NCBI GenBank assembly: GCA_023433275.1
Contig: JAEZDN010000085.1
Span: 1-32,643, forward strand
Length of the DNA stretch: 32,643 bases
Origin: Verrucomicrobiota bacterium
GTDB lineage: Bacteria; Verrucomicrobiota; Verrucomicrobiia; Opitutales; Opitutaceae
Direction: 5' to 3'
Part shown: piece after piece, positions 7,018-15,466 of the stretch
How the letters are laid out: the number at the start of each line of letters is the position of its first letter
How positions within the stretch are numbered: position 1 is the first letter of the stretch
The notes under the pieces: generated by a model
What the model was told of the DNA's origin: nothing
The model's input: the letters and a program-made list of their open reading frames with translations, nothing else
The model's database searches: none
Position numbers and translations under genes: made by a program

Positions 7018-8199
7018 TTAAGCCCGCGCGCCGGCGTGCTTGAGCAGGCGGGTCGCCTGACGCACCTCGCGGCGCATTTCGTTCAACGCGGCCTTGGCCT
7101 CCGCGAACTGGGCGTTGGCGCGGTCGGCGTACTCGCTGCGCAAGGCAGTGGCCTTTTCCGTATACTCGGCCTTCAGGGCGTTGGCCTTTTCGGTGTATTC
7201 GGCCTTCAGGGCCGTCCAACGCTCGCCGAGCTCATGCAGCTTGGCATCCGACGCGCGCAGCAGTTCGTGCAGACGGGCATTGGCGCTGACCTTAGGGCAC
7301 GCCAGCTGGGCGGCCAGACGGCGGCGGGTGTCGGTCAACTGGGCGAGGATGATCTTGTCCTCCGGCACGCGGCGCAGGCCGCGCACAAGGTGAAGCTTTT
7401 CCAGCGTCCAAATCGTCCACTTCGTGGGATCCCACTGCCACCACTTCACCCCGTTGCGGTAGTCGTGTTGGAACTCGTGGTGATAATTGTGATAGCCCTC
7501 GCCGAACGTGAAGATGGCCATGAGCCAGCTGTCGCGCGCGCTGCACTTGTTCGAGTACGGCTGGCTGCCGACCGTGTGGCAAAGCGAGTTGATGAAGAAA
7601 GTCATGTGCTGGACCGCCACGACGCGAGCGACGCCGGCGATCAGGAAGCCACCGAGGGCGCCGATCGCGCCGCCGTGCCAGAAGCCGAGCAGCGTGGGGA
7701 GCACGAAACCGAAGCCCACCGCGATCGTGACATAGAAACGGTCCTGCCAGACCACCAGCGGGTCCTTGCGGAGGTCGTTGACGTTGTCGTACGGCGGCTC
7801 GGGGTTGAGCTTGAACAGGATCCAGCCGATGTGCGCGTGCCAGAAACCCTTCGAGATGTCGTACGGATCGTCGTCATGATCCACGTGCTTGTGATGGCGG
7901 CGATGGTCCGAGACCCACGCGATCGCGCTGTTTTCGAACGCCGTGGCGCCGAAGATGAGGGTGAGCAAGCGCACCGGCCAGCTGGCCTGGAAGGCCATGT
8001 GGGAGAAGAGGCGGTGATAGCCGAGCGTGATGCTGAGCCCGCTCGCGATGAAGAAGAGGAAGAACATGGCGACTTGGAACAGATCCAGGCCATAGAACCA
8101 GAGATAGACCGGCACCGCGGTACAGGTCACCACGAACGTCCCGATGAGGAACGAGCTATTGGTCCAGTTGACGCGCTCGAAAGGAATGTTGAGTTTCAC
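7018..8199 (-). CDS. Membrane fatty-acid (acyl-CoA/acyl-lipid delta-9 type) desaturase with repeat tail
   Basis: A 393-residue integral-membrane di-iron desaturase that should introduce a double bond into saturated acyl chains and so adjust membrane fluidity. The three His boxes are HRLFSH (62-67), HRRHH (99-103) and HNYHH (237-241). Hydrophobic pairs flank them (about 15-60, 155-195), as in the stearoyl-CoA desaturase family. The family core ends near residue 285. An extra ~100 residues follow, almost all helical, with an 11-residue repeat (TALKAEYTEKA, NALKAEYTEKA, TALRSEYADRA at 329-361). The GTG at 8199 is chosen: an AT-rich -10-like box at 8241-8246 would place the transcript start near 8234, after the alternative TTG at 8241. 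A strong terminator follows at 6968-6992, so it is probably monocistronic. Substrate and regiospecificity are inferred from family only. Confidence 0.93.
   Translation of the reverse strand: MKLNIPFERVNWTNSSFLIGTFVVTCTAVPVYLWFYGLDLFQVAMFFLFFIASGLSITLGYHRLFSHMAFQASWPVRLLTLIFGATAFENSAIAWVSDHRRHHKHVDHDDDPYDISKGFWHAHIGWILFKLNPEPPYDNVNDLRKDPLVVWQDRFYVTIAVGFGFVLPTLLGFWHGGAIGALGGFLIAGVARVVAVQHMTFFINSLCHTVGSQPYSNKCSARDSWLMAIFTFGEGYHNYHHEFQHDYRNGVKWWQWDPTKWTIWTLEKLHLVRGLRRVPEDKIILAQLTDTRRRLAAQLACPKVSANARLHELLRASDAKLHELGERWTALKAEYTEKANALKAEYTEKATALRSEYADRANAQFAEAKAALNEMRREVRQATRLLKHAGARA
7117..7215 (-). repeat. Three 33-base coding repeats in the desaturase tail
   Basis: Units at 7183-7215, 7150-7182 and 7117-7149 (in coding order) encode successive 11-residue repeats. 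The first two are nearly identical in DNA (sharing GTATTCGGCCTTCAGGG-like sequence); the third is diverged. This suggests recent duplication of one unit within the gene. Confidence 0.8.
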
Positions 8200-8240
8200 A
8201 GAAATGCAGCGTGCGAGCGGTCCGGGTCGGCGCGAGCGCA

Positions 8241-8246
8241 ATTTTA
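8241..8246 (-). promoter_or_regulatory. Possible -10 element of the desaturase promoter
   Basis: On the minus strand TAAAAT (five of six to TATAAT) lies in a short AT-rich island (TTTTTCATAAAATTG) in otherwise GC-rich DNA, about 42 bases before the chosen GTG. No convincing -35 box is seen at 16-18 bases, so the call is tentative. Confidence 0.35.
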
Positions 8247-8380
8247 TGAAAAATTCGACGCCCGGCCCTGGATTTTTTGAACGTTGTTGTGCCGCCCCGC
8301 GTCGCCCCTAGTCCCTCCAAGGGAATCCCTTATCCCTGTCTCCCGTCCGCTCGGCGGCCGGCCCTTAGCGCTCGCCACCA

Positions 8381-8568
8381 TGTGGGCCGGGTGCCCTCAC
8401 CCGGCTGCCTTGGGTTCCGTCGCCCATGCCTCGCGGAGTGATGGCACTCCGCCCACACCCAAGGCATCTTTCGTGCCCTTTTTGTAGGCCGGCCATCACC
8501 CGGCAGTCTCGCTCCTCCCGCCCACCATTTTCTCTTCTGTGGGCCGGGTGCCCTCACCCGGCTGCCTT
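8381..8568. repeat. Cluster of four REP-like palindromes beyond thrC and the desaturase
   Basis: Plus copies at 8381-8411 and 8538-8568 are nearly identical (TGTGGGCCGGGTG, CCCT loop, CACCCGGC, TGCCTTGG tail). A GTAG-led, partly decayed copy is at 8484-8505. A minus-oriented copy at 8427-8457 reads TGTGGGCGGAGTG-CCAT-CACTCCGC on the minus strand, with both arms changed together. The non-coding stretch 8247-8604 otherwise shows no gene. Confidence 0.75.
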
Positions 8569-8604
8569 GGTGCGCGCCCCTCGCTCCCCGCTCACCCGTA
8601 CCAA

Positions 8605-9963
8605 TCACACCGCCCGCTCGGCGATGAAGGCCTTGATCGCCGCCACATCCGCCGGGAGGCGATGCTTCACGATCTTTCGACCCTTGAGCTCTTCCAGCGC
8701 GGGCGCGGTCGGCGCCTGGCCGATGGCCGTCGTGATCGCATCCGGAAACTTGGCCGGATGTGCGGTGGAGAGCACCACGCTCACGCGCTGCGGGTTCAGA
8801 TCCTTGAACGCGCACGCCGTGTGCGGGTCCACCACGTAGCGATAACGCTCGTACACGCGCCGGATCAGGCCGGTGATTTCCTCGTCGCTGGCCGACGAGG
8901 AACTGAAGATCGAACGGTTCAGAAGGTCGAACCGGTAGACACCGGTCGCCTTGATCTGCGCCATCACCGCGTTGACCCGCGTCGGGTTCTCATCGAGCGC
9001 ATAGTAAAGGAACCGCTCGAAGTTCGACGCGACCTGAATGTCCATCGACGGCGCCAAGCTCGGATACACCTCGCCGCTGCGATATTCCGCCGTGGTGAAA
9101 AGGCGGTGCAAAATGTCGTTTCGGTTGGTCGCGACCTTGTACCCCATGATCGGCACGCCCATCTGGCCGAGAAGCCAGCCGGCGAATACATTTCCGAAGT
9201 TGCCCGTGGGCACCACGAACTCGACGTTCGCCTGGTCCTTCCTCGGCAACCGCAGCCACGCATAAAGATAATACACCGACTGCGCCAGGACCCGCGCGAT
9301 GTTGATCGAGTTCACCGCCGACAGCCGGTGCTGTTGCGTGAACGTCTTGTTCGCGAAGATGTCCTTCAGCACGCGCTGCGCGTCGTCGAAACTCCCGTCG
9401 ATCGCGATGGCGTGGACATTGGCCGCGCCGGTGCACGTCATCTGCCTTTCCTGCAGCGGGGACACGCGCCCCTCCGGATAAAGGATGAAGATGGCGGTGT
9501 TGGGTTTTCCCAGCAGGCCATGGATCGCGGCGGCGCCGGTGTCGCCCGAGGTCGCGCCCAGGACGTTGATGCTCTTGCCCGCCTGCTCGCACTGCCAGCC
9601 ATAGATGTTCCCGAGCAACTGGAGGGCGAAATCCTTGAATGCGAGCGTGGGGCCGTGGAACAGCTCGAGCACGTGCACGCGGTCGTCGATCGAGCGAAGC
9701 GGCGCGATGTCCGGGTGCGTGAATGTCCCGTAGGACCGGTGGATCATGCGGCCCAACTCGTCCTCAGGGAGGTCCGTGGCGAACAGCTTCAGGAACTCAT
9801 GGCAGAGCTCCGGGTAACTCAGGTTCTCCCATCCCTTCAGCCGCGACGAGATGTCGGGCAGGTGCTCCGGGAGGAACAGACCGCCGTCCGGCGCCAGGCC
9901 GGTGGCGACGGCTTCGTTGAATGAAACAGGATCAACCTGGCCGCGGGTGGAGACGTATTTCAT
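8605..9963 (-). CDS. thrC: Threonine synthase
   Basis: A 452-residue PLP enzyme converting O-phospho-L-homoserine to L-threonine. The N-terminal threonine-synthase segment is visible (MKYVSTRGQ...F.EAVATGLAPDGGLFLP). The PLP lysine is Lys110 in HGPTLAFKDFALQ, and the phosphate-binding stretch is GATSGDTGAAA (about 136-146). NFGNVFAGW is also typical. Length and the long C-terminal region fit the bacterial/fungal class II type rather than the shorter plant-like class. It lies directly downstream of lysC on the same strand with a 90-base gap holding an inverted REP pair. The two probably form an aspartate-family operon whose intercistronic hairpin could alter relative mRNA stability (inference). 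Only a weak GAGAG lies upstream of the ATG. Confidence 0.96.
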   Translation of the reverse strand: MKYVSTRGQVDPVSFNEAVATGLAPDGGLFLPEHLPDISSRLKGWENLSYPELCHEFLKLFATDLPEDELGRMIHRSYGTFTHPDIAPLRSIDDRVHVLELFHGPTLAFKDFALQLLGNIYGWQCEQAGKSINVLGATSGDTGAAAIHGLLGKPNTAIFILYPEGRVSPLQERQMTCTGAANVHAIAIDGSFDDAQRVLKDIFANKTFTQQHRLSAVNSINIARVLAQSVYYLYAWLRLPRKDQANVEFVVPTGNFGNVFAGWLLGQMGVPIMGYKVATNRNDILHRLFTTAEYRSGEVYPSLAPSMDIQVASNFERFLYYALDENPTRVNAVMAQIKATGVYRFDLLNRSIFSSSSASDEEITGLIRRVYERYRYVVDPHTACAFKDLNPQRVSVVLSTAHPAKFPDAITTAIGQAPTAPALEELKGRKIVKHRLPADVAAIKAFIAERAV

Positions 9964-9976
9964 CAGTGGCTCTCAC

Positions 9977-10029
9977 GGGAGCCGGCCTGCAGGCGATAAC
10001 AACAACCCGCCGCCTGCAAGCCCGCTCCT
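9977..10029. repeat. Inverted REP pair between lysC and thrC
   Basis: Plus-oriented element at 9977-9997 (GGGAGCCGGCCTGCAGGCGA) and minus-oriented element at 10010-10029 (minus strand AGGAGCGGGCTTGCAGGCG). Their arms are complementary over nearly the whole length, so the lysC-thrC transcript can fold a long stem of about 18 pairs here, with a small bulge. Confidence 0.75.
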
Positions 10030-10053
10030 GCAAAAAACGCGGTCGGGAACGCC

Positions 10054-11271
10054 TTACTGCTCCAAGCCGAAGGCCGCGTGCGCCGCGCGCACCGCCTCGT
10101 CGGCCTTGGTGCGGTCCAGCGCCACGGTGATCTTGATCTCGGAAGTGGTGATGAGCTGGATGTTCACGCCCTTGTCGCCGAGCGCGGTGAACAGGGTGGC
10201 CGCAACGCCCGCGTGGGTGCGCATGCCGACGCCGACCACGGAGAGCTTGGCGATGTTGTCGAAGGCCTTCACCTCGCCCCCGCCCAGCTGCTGGAGCACG
10301 GCGGGCAGCACGCGCACGGCATTCTGGGCGTCGTCGCGCGACACCGTGAAGGTCAGGTCCGCCAGCCCGCCGGTGTGGCTGCTGTTCTGGACGATCATGT
10401 CCACGTTGATGTTGGACTCCGCCAACGCGCGGAAGATCGTGGCGGCCGCCGCGGGCTTGTCGGGCACGTTGGTGATGGCGACCTTGGCCTGGTCCTTGTC
10501 GACGGCGACGCCGCGCACGACGACCTTTTCCATGTAGGCGACTTCTTCTTTCACGATGGTTCCTGGGTTGTAGTTAAAGCTGCTGCGGACCTCGAACACG
10601 ACGCCGTACTTCTTGGCGAACTCGACGGAGCGCGACTGCATGACCTTTGAGCCGAGGCTCGCGAGCTCGAGCATCTCGTCGTAGCTGATCTCCTCGAGCT
10701 TCTTCGCATCCTTCACGACCCGCGGGTCGGCCGTGTACACGCCGTCGACGTCCGTGAAAATCTGGCAGACATCCGCCTTGAGCGCCGCCGCGAGGGCGAT
10801 GGCGGTCAGGTCCGAGCCGCCGCGGCCGAGCGTGGTGATCTGGCCGCCTTCGTTGATGCCTTGGAAGCCGGCGACGATGACGACCTTGCCGTCCTTGAGA
10901 TCCTTCTGGATCGGCTTCGGGAGGATCTTCTGGATCTTGGCCTTGGTGAAGACCTCGTCGGTGAAAATGCCGGCCTGCGCGCCGGTGTAGGAAACCGCCG
11001 GGATCCCGATGGCGTGCAACGCCATGGCCGTGAGCGCGATCGTCTCCTGCTCGCCGATGGCGAGCAGCATGTCCATCTCCCGGGTGTCGGGCCGGTCCGT
11101 GATCGCCTTGGCTTTCGCGATCAACTCGTTGGTCACGCCGGAACGCGCCGAGACCACCACGACCAGGCCGTTTCCTTCATCGCGGTACTTCTTGATGCGC
11201 TGCGCGACGTTCTTGATCCGGTCGATGTCGCCGACCGAGGTGCCGCCGTATTTCTGGACGATTAGAGCCAT
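10054..11271 (-). CDS. lysC: Aspartate kinase
   Basis: A 405-residue enzyme phosphorylating L-aspartate, the first step toward lysine, methionine and threonine. The N-terminal kinase domain starts with the hallmark KYGGTSVGD (residues 7-15) and has VVVSARSGVTNEL and GRGGSDLTAIALAA (about 150-163). The C-terminal third carries two ACT domains (about 260-405; VAITNVPDKPAAAATIF, LSVVGVGMRTHAGVAATLF), the usual site of lysine/threonine feedback. Length matches the mono-functional alpha-type aspartokinase, with no homoserine dehydrogenase fused. Start ATG at 11271; no Shine-Dalgarno and no lysine-riboswitch-like structure could be recognised in the 173 bases upstream. It is followed by thrC. Confidence 0.96.
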   Translation of the reverse strand: MALIVQKYGGTSVGDIDRIKNVAQRIKKYRDEGNGLVVVVSARSGVTNELIAKAKAITDRPDTREMDMLLAIGEQETIALTAMALHAIGIPAVSYTGAQAGIFTDEVFTKAKIQKILPKPIQKDLKDGKVVIVAGFQGINEGGQITTLGRGGSDLTAIALAAALKADVCQIFTDVDGVYTADPRVVKDAKKLEEISYDEMLELASLGSKVMQSRSVEFAKKYGVVFEVRSSFNYNPGTIVKEEVAYMEKVVVRGVAVDKDQAKVAITNVPDKPAAAATIFRALAESNINVDMIVQNSSHTGGLADLTFTVSRDDAQNAVRVLPAVLQQLGGGEVKAFDNIAKLSVVGVGMRTHAGVAATLFTALGDKGVNIQLITTSEIKITVALDRTKADEAVRAAHAAFGLEQ

Positions 11272-11444
11272 GGGAATAACCGGCTATGAATGGCCCGATG
11301 CGCCCGCCCTTGGCAAGGAGGGAGTGCGCACCCCACGTCATACATCCCCGTGGCCGCGCGACGGGATCATGTAGGCCGGATTCCGACAACGCTATCAGCC
11401 GGGGACCGACAGATCACTTTGCGGGAATCTGGTTTACTGGTGCC

Positions 11445-12830
11445 ATGGGAATCCACCTCTCCGCCGCCCCCCGGGCCCACGCCCCCGCCACTCCGGCCTT
11501 CAGCCTTTCCCCGCTCGCCTCCCGCCGCGGCCTGCTCATGCGCGTCGTCATGGTCACCGCGGCCGCCGCGCTGCTGGGCGCCGGGCTGCTCAACACGGCC
11601 TCCGCCGCCCCGGCGCCCGCATCCGAGCTCAATTCGCAGGACCAAGCCCTCCTCGACGACGTCCAGCGCCGCGCCGTCCGGTTCTTCGTCGAGCACACCG
11701 ATCCCGTGTCTGGCCTGACCCGCGACCGGGCGCCGAAGGACGGATCCGACAGCACCGCCCCGGCCAGCATCGCGGCCACGGGCTTTGCCCTGACCGCGTG
11801 GTGCGTGGCCGACGCCCGGGGTTGGATCCCGCCCGGGGAAGCCCTGGCCCGCGTGCGAACCACCCTGCGCTTCGTGGCCGACCATACCGAGCACGAGCGC
11901 GGCTGGTTCTATCATTTCATCGGCGTCCGCGACGGCCGCCGCGCCTGGCACTGCGAGGCCTCCACCATCGACACCGCGCTGTTCCTCAAGGGCGCCCTCA
12001 TGGCCCGCGAATACCTCAAGGATCCCGAGACGAGTGCCCTCGTCGCCCGCATCTACGGCCGCATCGACTGGCAATGGGCGCTCAACGGCGGCGACACGCT
12101 CTCGCATGGCTGGCTGCCCGAGACGGGATTCATTCCCCACCGTTGGGACAGTTACTCGGAACTGATGGGCATGTATCTGCTCGGCATCGGCGCCCCGCGC
12201 GAGGGCCTGCAACCCGACGCGTGGCACGCCTGGGAGCGCGGCCCACGCACCGAGTACGACGGTCGCTCCTTCCTGCAGGGCGGTCCCCTCTTCACCCACC
12301 AATTCGCCCAGGCCTGGTTCGATTTTCGCGGGCGGAGCGACGGCTACGCCGATTACTGGCAGAATTCGATCGATGCCACGCTCGCGCAACGCGCGTGGTC
12401 CGCCCAGCAAAGCGACCGCTATGCCCAATGGTCCGACGACATGTGGGGCCTGACGGCCTCGGACAGCGCCTCCGGCTATCGTGCGTGGGGCACACCCGGA
12501 CACGCCAATGAGACCGCCGACGGCACGCTCGTCCCCTGCGCGCCCGGTGGTTCCCTGCCCTTCGCCCCGCGCGAGTGTCTCACCGCCCTTGCCCGCATGC
12601 GCGACACCGGCGGACCGGAGGTCTGGGGCCGCTACGGCTTCGCCGATGCGTTCAATCCCCAGACCGGCTGGGTTTCCCCGGATGTCATCGGCATCGACGT
12701 GGGCATCACGCTGGTCATGGCGGAAAACCTCCGCTCCGGCCTCGTTTGGGACGCCTTCATGCGTGCGCCTGAAGTCCAGCGCGCCATGACCCTCGCCGGC
12801 TTCCGCCCCGTCGCCCCGACCTCGAGCTAA
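11445..12830 (+). CDS. Tat-exported glucoamylase-like (PF10091-type) protein
   Basis: A 461-residue exported protein resembling the glucoamylase-like domain family that includes beta-1,2-glucanases of GH144. A twin-arginine signal is visible: SRRGLLM (residues 26-32), then the hydrophobic stretch VVMVTAAAALLGAGLL and a TASAAPA cleavage region near residue 55. The mature domain opens with the typical RRAVRFFVEHTDPVSGLTRD and ASIAATGFALTA, and continues with WHCEASTIDTALFLKG and Asp/Glu/Trp-rich stretches expected of an alpha/alpha barrel (GGPLFTHQFAQAWFDF, WGLTASD). The Tat motif supports the ATG at 11445 over a later Met. The substrate is not determinable; a role in degrading extracellular or periplasmic glucans is inferred. 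It is a single-gene unit, divergent from lysC. Confidence 0.82.
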   Translation: MGIHLSAAPRAHAPATPAFSLSPLASRRGLLMRVVMVTAAAALLGAGLLNTASAAPAPASELNSQDQALLDDVQRRAVRFFVEHTDPVSGLTRDRAPKDGSDSTAPASIAATGFALTAWCVADARGWIPPGEALARVRTTLRFVADHTEHERGWFYHFIGVRDGRRAWHCEASTIDTALFLKGALMAREYLKDPETSALVARIYGRIDWQWALNGGDTLSHGWLPETGFIPHRWDSYSELMGMYLLGIGAPREGLQPDAWHAWERGPRTEYDGRSFLQGGPLFTHQFAQAWFDFRGRSDGYADYWQNSIDATLAQRAWSAQQSDRYAQWSDDMWGLTASDSASGYRAWGTPGHANETADGTLVPCAPGGSLPFAPRECLTALARMRDTGGPEVWGRYGFADAFNPQTGWVSPDVIGIDVGITLVMAENLRSGLVWDAFMRAPEVQRAMTLAGFRPVAPTSS

Positions 12831-12848
12831 GTCGGGACAATCCTGAAA

Positions 12849-12909
12849 TGGAGCCGCGTCGACCCCCGCCGCGGCAAGAGAGCTGCGCGGCCAAGTCGCC
12901 CGCGCTCCA
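12849..12909. repeat. Inverted pair of TGGAGC-type REP-like palindromes
   Basis: Plus-oriented at 12849-12875 (TGGAGCCGCGTCGACC..., right arm CGCCGCGG). Minus-oriented at 12882-12909 (minus strand TGGAGCGCGGGCGACTTGG). These match the two types found at 4786 and 4747, here in the opposite order. Located after the glucoamylase-like gene. Confidence 0.65.
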
Positions 12910-12940
12910 GCGCGTCGTAAGCGCCCCCCATCCTCAGGTT

Positions 12941-12964
12941 TCACACCCTCACACCCTCACACCC
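12941..12964 (+). repeat. Short tandem repeat (TCACACCC x3)
   Basis: Three exact 8-base units TCACACCC, followed by related CCCTC-rich sequence up to about 13015. Sits at the convergent 3' ends of the glucoamylase-like gene and plsY. Low-complexity; no function seen. Confidence 0.7.
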
Positions 12965-13012
12965 TCTCCTCCGCCCTCACACCCTCGCCTTCCCGCCCTC
13001 AAACCCTCGCCT

Positions 13013-13705
13013 TCACGCCGGCGGCTTCCGGGCAAACTTGCTTTCCGTGCCCGCTAGGAGGCGCTTGATGTTTTCGCGGTGGCGCACGATCACGAACAAG
13101 CCGAGCGCGGTCACCACCAGGTTCAACGGCACCGGATTGCCCCGGAGCCAACTCGTGGCCGGCACCACGATCGCCGCCAGGATCGAGCCCAGCGAAACAT
13201 AACGCGTGGCGTAAAACGTCACGACCCACACCGCCGCGCCCGCGAGGCACGAGAACGGCACCAGCACCAGCACGCCGCCCGCGGCGGTCGCCACGCCCTT
13301 GCCGCCCTTGAATTTCGTGAAGACGGAAAACGAATGCCCGAGCACGGCCGCGACCACGCCAGCGAGACCGATCAATCGCCAGTCCTCGCCTGCGATCCGG
13401 CCAGCCTGTGACAGGCCCCAGTCCGACAGGTCGTACTCGATCGCGACGCCCAATCGCCCCAAGAGGCCCCAGCTGGCCGCCAGCGCGCCCTTCAGCACGT
13501 CGAGCGCGAACACCAGGTTGCCCGCGCGCTTGCCCTTCGCGCCGAACTTCGTGCCGAGCACCCGCTTGACGTTCGTCGCGCCCGGGTTGCCGCTGCCTTC
13601 CTTGAAGATGTTAACGCCATGCGCCCGGGCCACGATATAGCCGAATGGCAGTGACCCGAGCAAATAGCCGATGAGCGTGGAGACAATTAACCCGACCGGA
13701 GACAT
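13013..13705 (-). CDS. plsY: Glycerol-3-phosphate acyltransferase PlsY
   Basis: A 230-residue polytopic inner-membrane enzyme that transfers an acyl group from acyl-phosphate to glycerol-3-phosphate, the first step of phospholipid synthesis. Conserved motifs: GSLPFGYIVAR (about 17-27), GSGNPGATNVKR (about 38-49, the glycine-rich acyl-phosphate loop) and KFKGGKGVATAAGG (about 131-144, the G3P-binding lysine region). About five hydrophobic segments are visible. The ATG overlaps the serA stop by one base (TGATG, 13703-13707), so translation is likely coupled to serA. The family usual length is about 200; the small excess lies in the loop around residues 85-115. Secure. Confidence 0.95.
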   Translation of the reverse strand: MSPVGLIVSTLIGYLLGSLPFGYIVARAHGVNIFKEGSGNPGATNVKRVLGTKFGAKGKRAGNLVFALDVLKGALAASWGLLGRLGVAIEYDLSDWGLSQAGRIAGEDWRLIGLAGVVAAVLGHSFSVFTKFKGGKGVATAAGGVLVLVPFSCLAGAAVWVVTFYATRYVSLGSILAAIVVPATSWLRGNPVPLNLVVTALGLFVIVRHRENIKRLLAGTESKFARKPPA

Positions 13706-15294
13706 CAGAGGTTGACCACCTGAGCCTGCTTGATGGCTCGATGGCTGGTCAATTCCTTAAGGGCCGCCTCCGTGGGCGCGCTGTCGAGATTCAACACGCA
13801 GAGCGCGATCCCGCCGGCGTTGTTGCGGCTCAGCGACATCGCGGCGATGTTCACCTTGTCCTTGCCGAGGAGCGTGCCGACCATGCCGATGATGCCCGGC
13901 TCGTCGTGGTTCTCATAGACGAGCAGCGCGCCCTTCGGATCGGCCTCGATGTCGCGCCCGTTGAGGGCCACGATGCGCGGACTGGCCGACTTGCCGAGCA
14001 ACGTGCCCGTCGCGGAGAACACGCTCCCGTTGGACGTGACCGCCTCGACCTGCATGAGCTCGGTGTAATCGGTCTCGACGCTGGACTTCACGACCTCGAC
14101 CTGCACGCCGAGGCGCTCGAGCACCACGGGCGCATTGATGTAGTTGAGCGACTCGCTGCTGATCCGGCTGAGGAAGCCGCGCTGGATGGCGCGCGTCACG
14201 GGGTTCGCGTCGAGCTCCACGATCTTGCCCCAATACGTGACCCGCAGCTTCTCCACGCGATCGGTGGCGAGCTGCTGGACCAGCGTGCCGAGTTTGTTGC
14301 CCAGCTCGAGATACGGCCCGATGACCTTCAGCGTGGCGGCGTCGAGCGAGGGCATGTTGACCGCATTGCGGATCACCCCGCCGGCGAGCACGTCGGCGAT
14401 CTGCTCGGCGACTTCCACGCCGACGGCATCCTGGGCCTCGGCCGTCGAGGCGCCCAGATGGGGCGTGAGCGTGACATTCGGCAGCTTCCGCAGCTCGTGG
14501 TCGGCGGCGAGCGGCTCGTCCTCAAACACGTCGAGGCCCGCGGCGGCCACCTGGCCCGACTTGAGACCGGCGACCAACGCGGCCTCCTTGATGATGCCGC
14601 CGCGCGCACAGTTGAAGAGTCGGACGCCCTTCTTGCACTTCGCCAGCGCCGCCTCGTCGATCATGTACTGGGTCTGTTCGGTCAACGGCATGTGGACCGT
14701 GATGTAATCCGACTTGGCGAGCAGCTCGTCGAGGGTCACGCCCTCGATCTGCATGGCCTTGGCGCGACTCGGCGCGAGGTAGGGATCGAAGGCCACGACA
14801 TTCATGCCGAAGGCCTGCGCACGTTTGGCCACCTCGCTGCCGATGCGGCCGAGGCCCACGATGCCCAGCGTCTTCTTGAAAAGTTCGATGCCCGAGAAGC
14901 TCTTGCGATCCCATTTGCCCTCGCGCATGGAGGCCGCCGCCTGCGGCACCGGGCGTGCGCCGCAGAGGATGTGGGTGAACGTAAGCTCAGCCGTGGCAAT
15001 CGTGTTGCCCGAGGGCGTGTTCATCACGATCACTCCGCGCTCCGTCGCGGCATCGACATCGACATTGTCGACGCCCACGCCCGCACGGCCCACGACCTTG
15101 AGCAGGGGCGCGGCGGCGATGACCTCCGCGGTGATCTTGGTTTCCGAACGCACGGCGATCGCGTGCACATCCTTGACCAGCTCCAACACCTTGGCCGGGG
15201 AAGAGCCGTAAGCCTCGACTACTTCAAAGCCCTTCTGCGCGCGCAGGAAGGCAACTCCCTTGGGTGAGATCTTGTCGGCTACGAGGATTTTCAT
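13705..15294 (-). CDS. serA: D-3-phosphoglycerate dehydrogenase, long form
   Basis: A 529-residue enzyme oxidising 3-phosphoglycerate to phosphohydroxypyruvate, the first step of serine synthesis. It has the substrate/NAD Rossmann pair with GLGRIGSEVAKRA (about 148-160). Catalytic Arg231 (NCARGG), Glu260 (DVFEDEP) and His279 (LTPHLGAS) are present. An ASB-like intervening domain (about 320-450) and a C-terminal ACT domain follow (about 455-529; DEPGIIGMVGTLLG, NNAGGIALCVL). This is the long type 1 architecture, where ASB and ACT domains usually mediate serine feedback. The ATG at 15294 (MKILVADKISPKG) is chosen over an upstream in-frame start at 15333 that adds a non-conserved leader. First gene of a serA-plsY pair. 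Confidence 0.96.
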   Translation of the reverse strand: MKILVADKISPKGVAFLRAQKGFEVVEAYGSSPAKVLELVKDVHAIAVRSETKITAEVIAAAPLLKVVGRAGVGVDNVDVDAATERGVIVMNTPSGNTIATAELTFTHILCGARPVPQAAASMREGKWDRKSFSGIELFKKTLGIVGLGRIGSEVAKRAQAFGMNVVAFDPYLAPSRAKAMQIEGVTLDELLAKSDYITVHMPLTEQTQYMIDEAALAKCKKGVRLFNCARGGIIKEAALVAGLKSGQVAAAGLDVFEDEPLAADHELRKLPNVTLTPHLGASTAEAQDAVGVEVAEQIADVLAGGVIRNAVNMPSLDAATLKVIGPYLELGNKLGTLVQQLATDRVEKLRVTYWGKIVELDANPVTRAIQRGFLSRISSESLNYINAPVVLERLGVQVEVVKSSVETDYTELMQVEAVTSNGSVFSATGTLLGKSASPRIVALNGRDIEADPKGALLVYENHDEPGIIGMVGTLLGKDKVNIAAMSLSRNNAGGIALCVLNLDSAPTEAALKELTSHRAIKQAQVVNL

Positions 15295-15466
15295 GGAAGG
15301 GTCAGGAAAGCAGAGCCCCCGCCCCGAATGCAACCTTGCAGGTGCGGCGGATCGTCCGGCTCGGGATATTATGACGCGCCGATCCCGGCACCGCCGGGCA
15401 AAAGTCGCCGCGGCCGCGTTGGCGTCCCGGATTGCACACGGCCGATTTAACCCTTTCGTGAATCAC

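Noticed and set aside
10030..10053. T-run after lysC as a rho-independent terminator.
   Set aside because: The six Ts are preceded by a stem of at most three pairs (GCG/CGC), too weak to support termination.
11272..11444. Lysine riboswitch or leader peptide ahead of lysC.
   Set aside because: I could not find conserved riboswitch helices or a lysine/threonine-rich short frame in the minus-strand leader.
12941..13015. TCACACCC-type repeat as a telomere-like or regulatory array.
   Set aside because: Only three exact units followed by decaying CCCTC text at convergent gene ends; best read as simple low-complexity DNA.
13741..15267. Long plus-strand frame opposite serA.
   Set aside because: SerA is unambiguous, with catalytic Arg, Glu and His in place; the opposite frame has no motifs and is a mirror of its codon usage.
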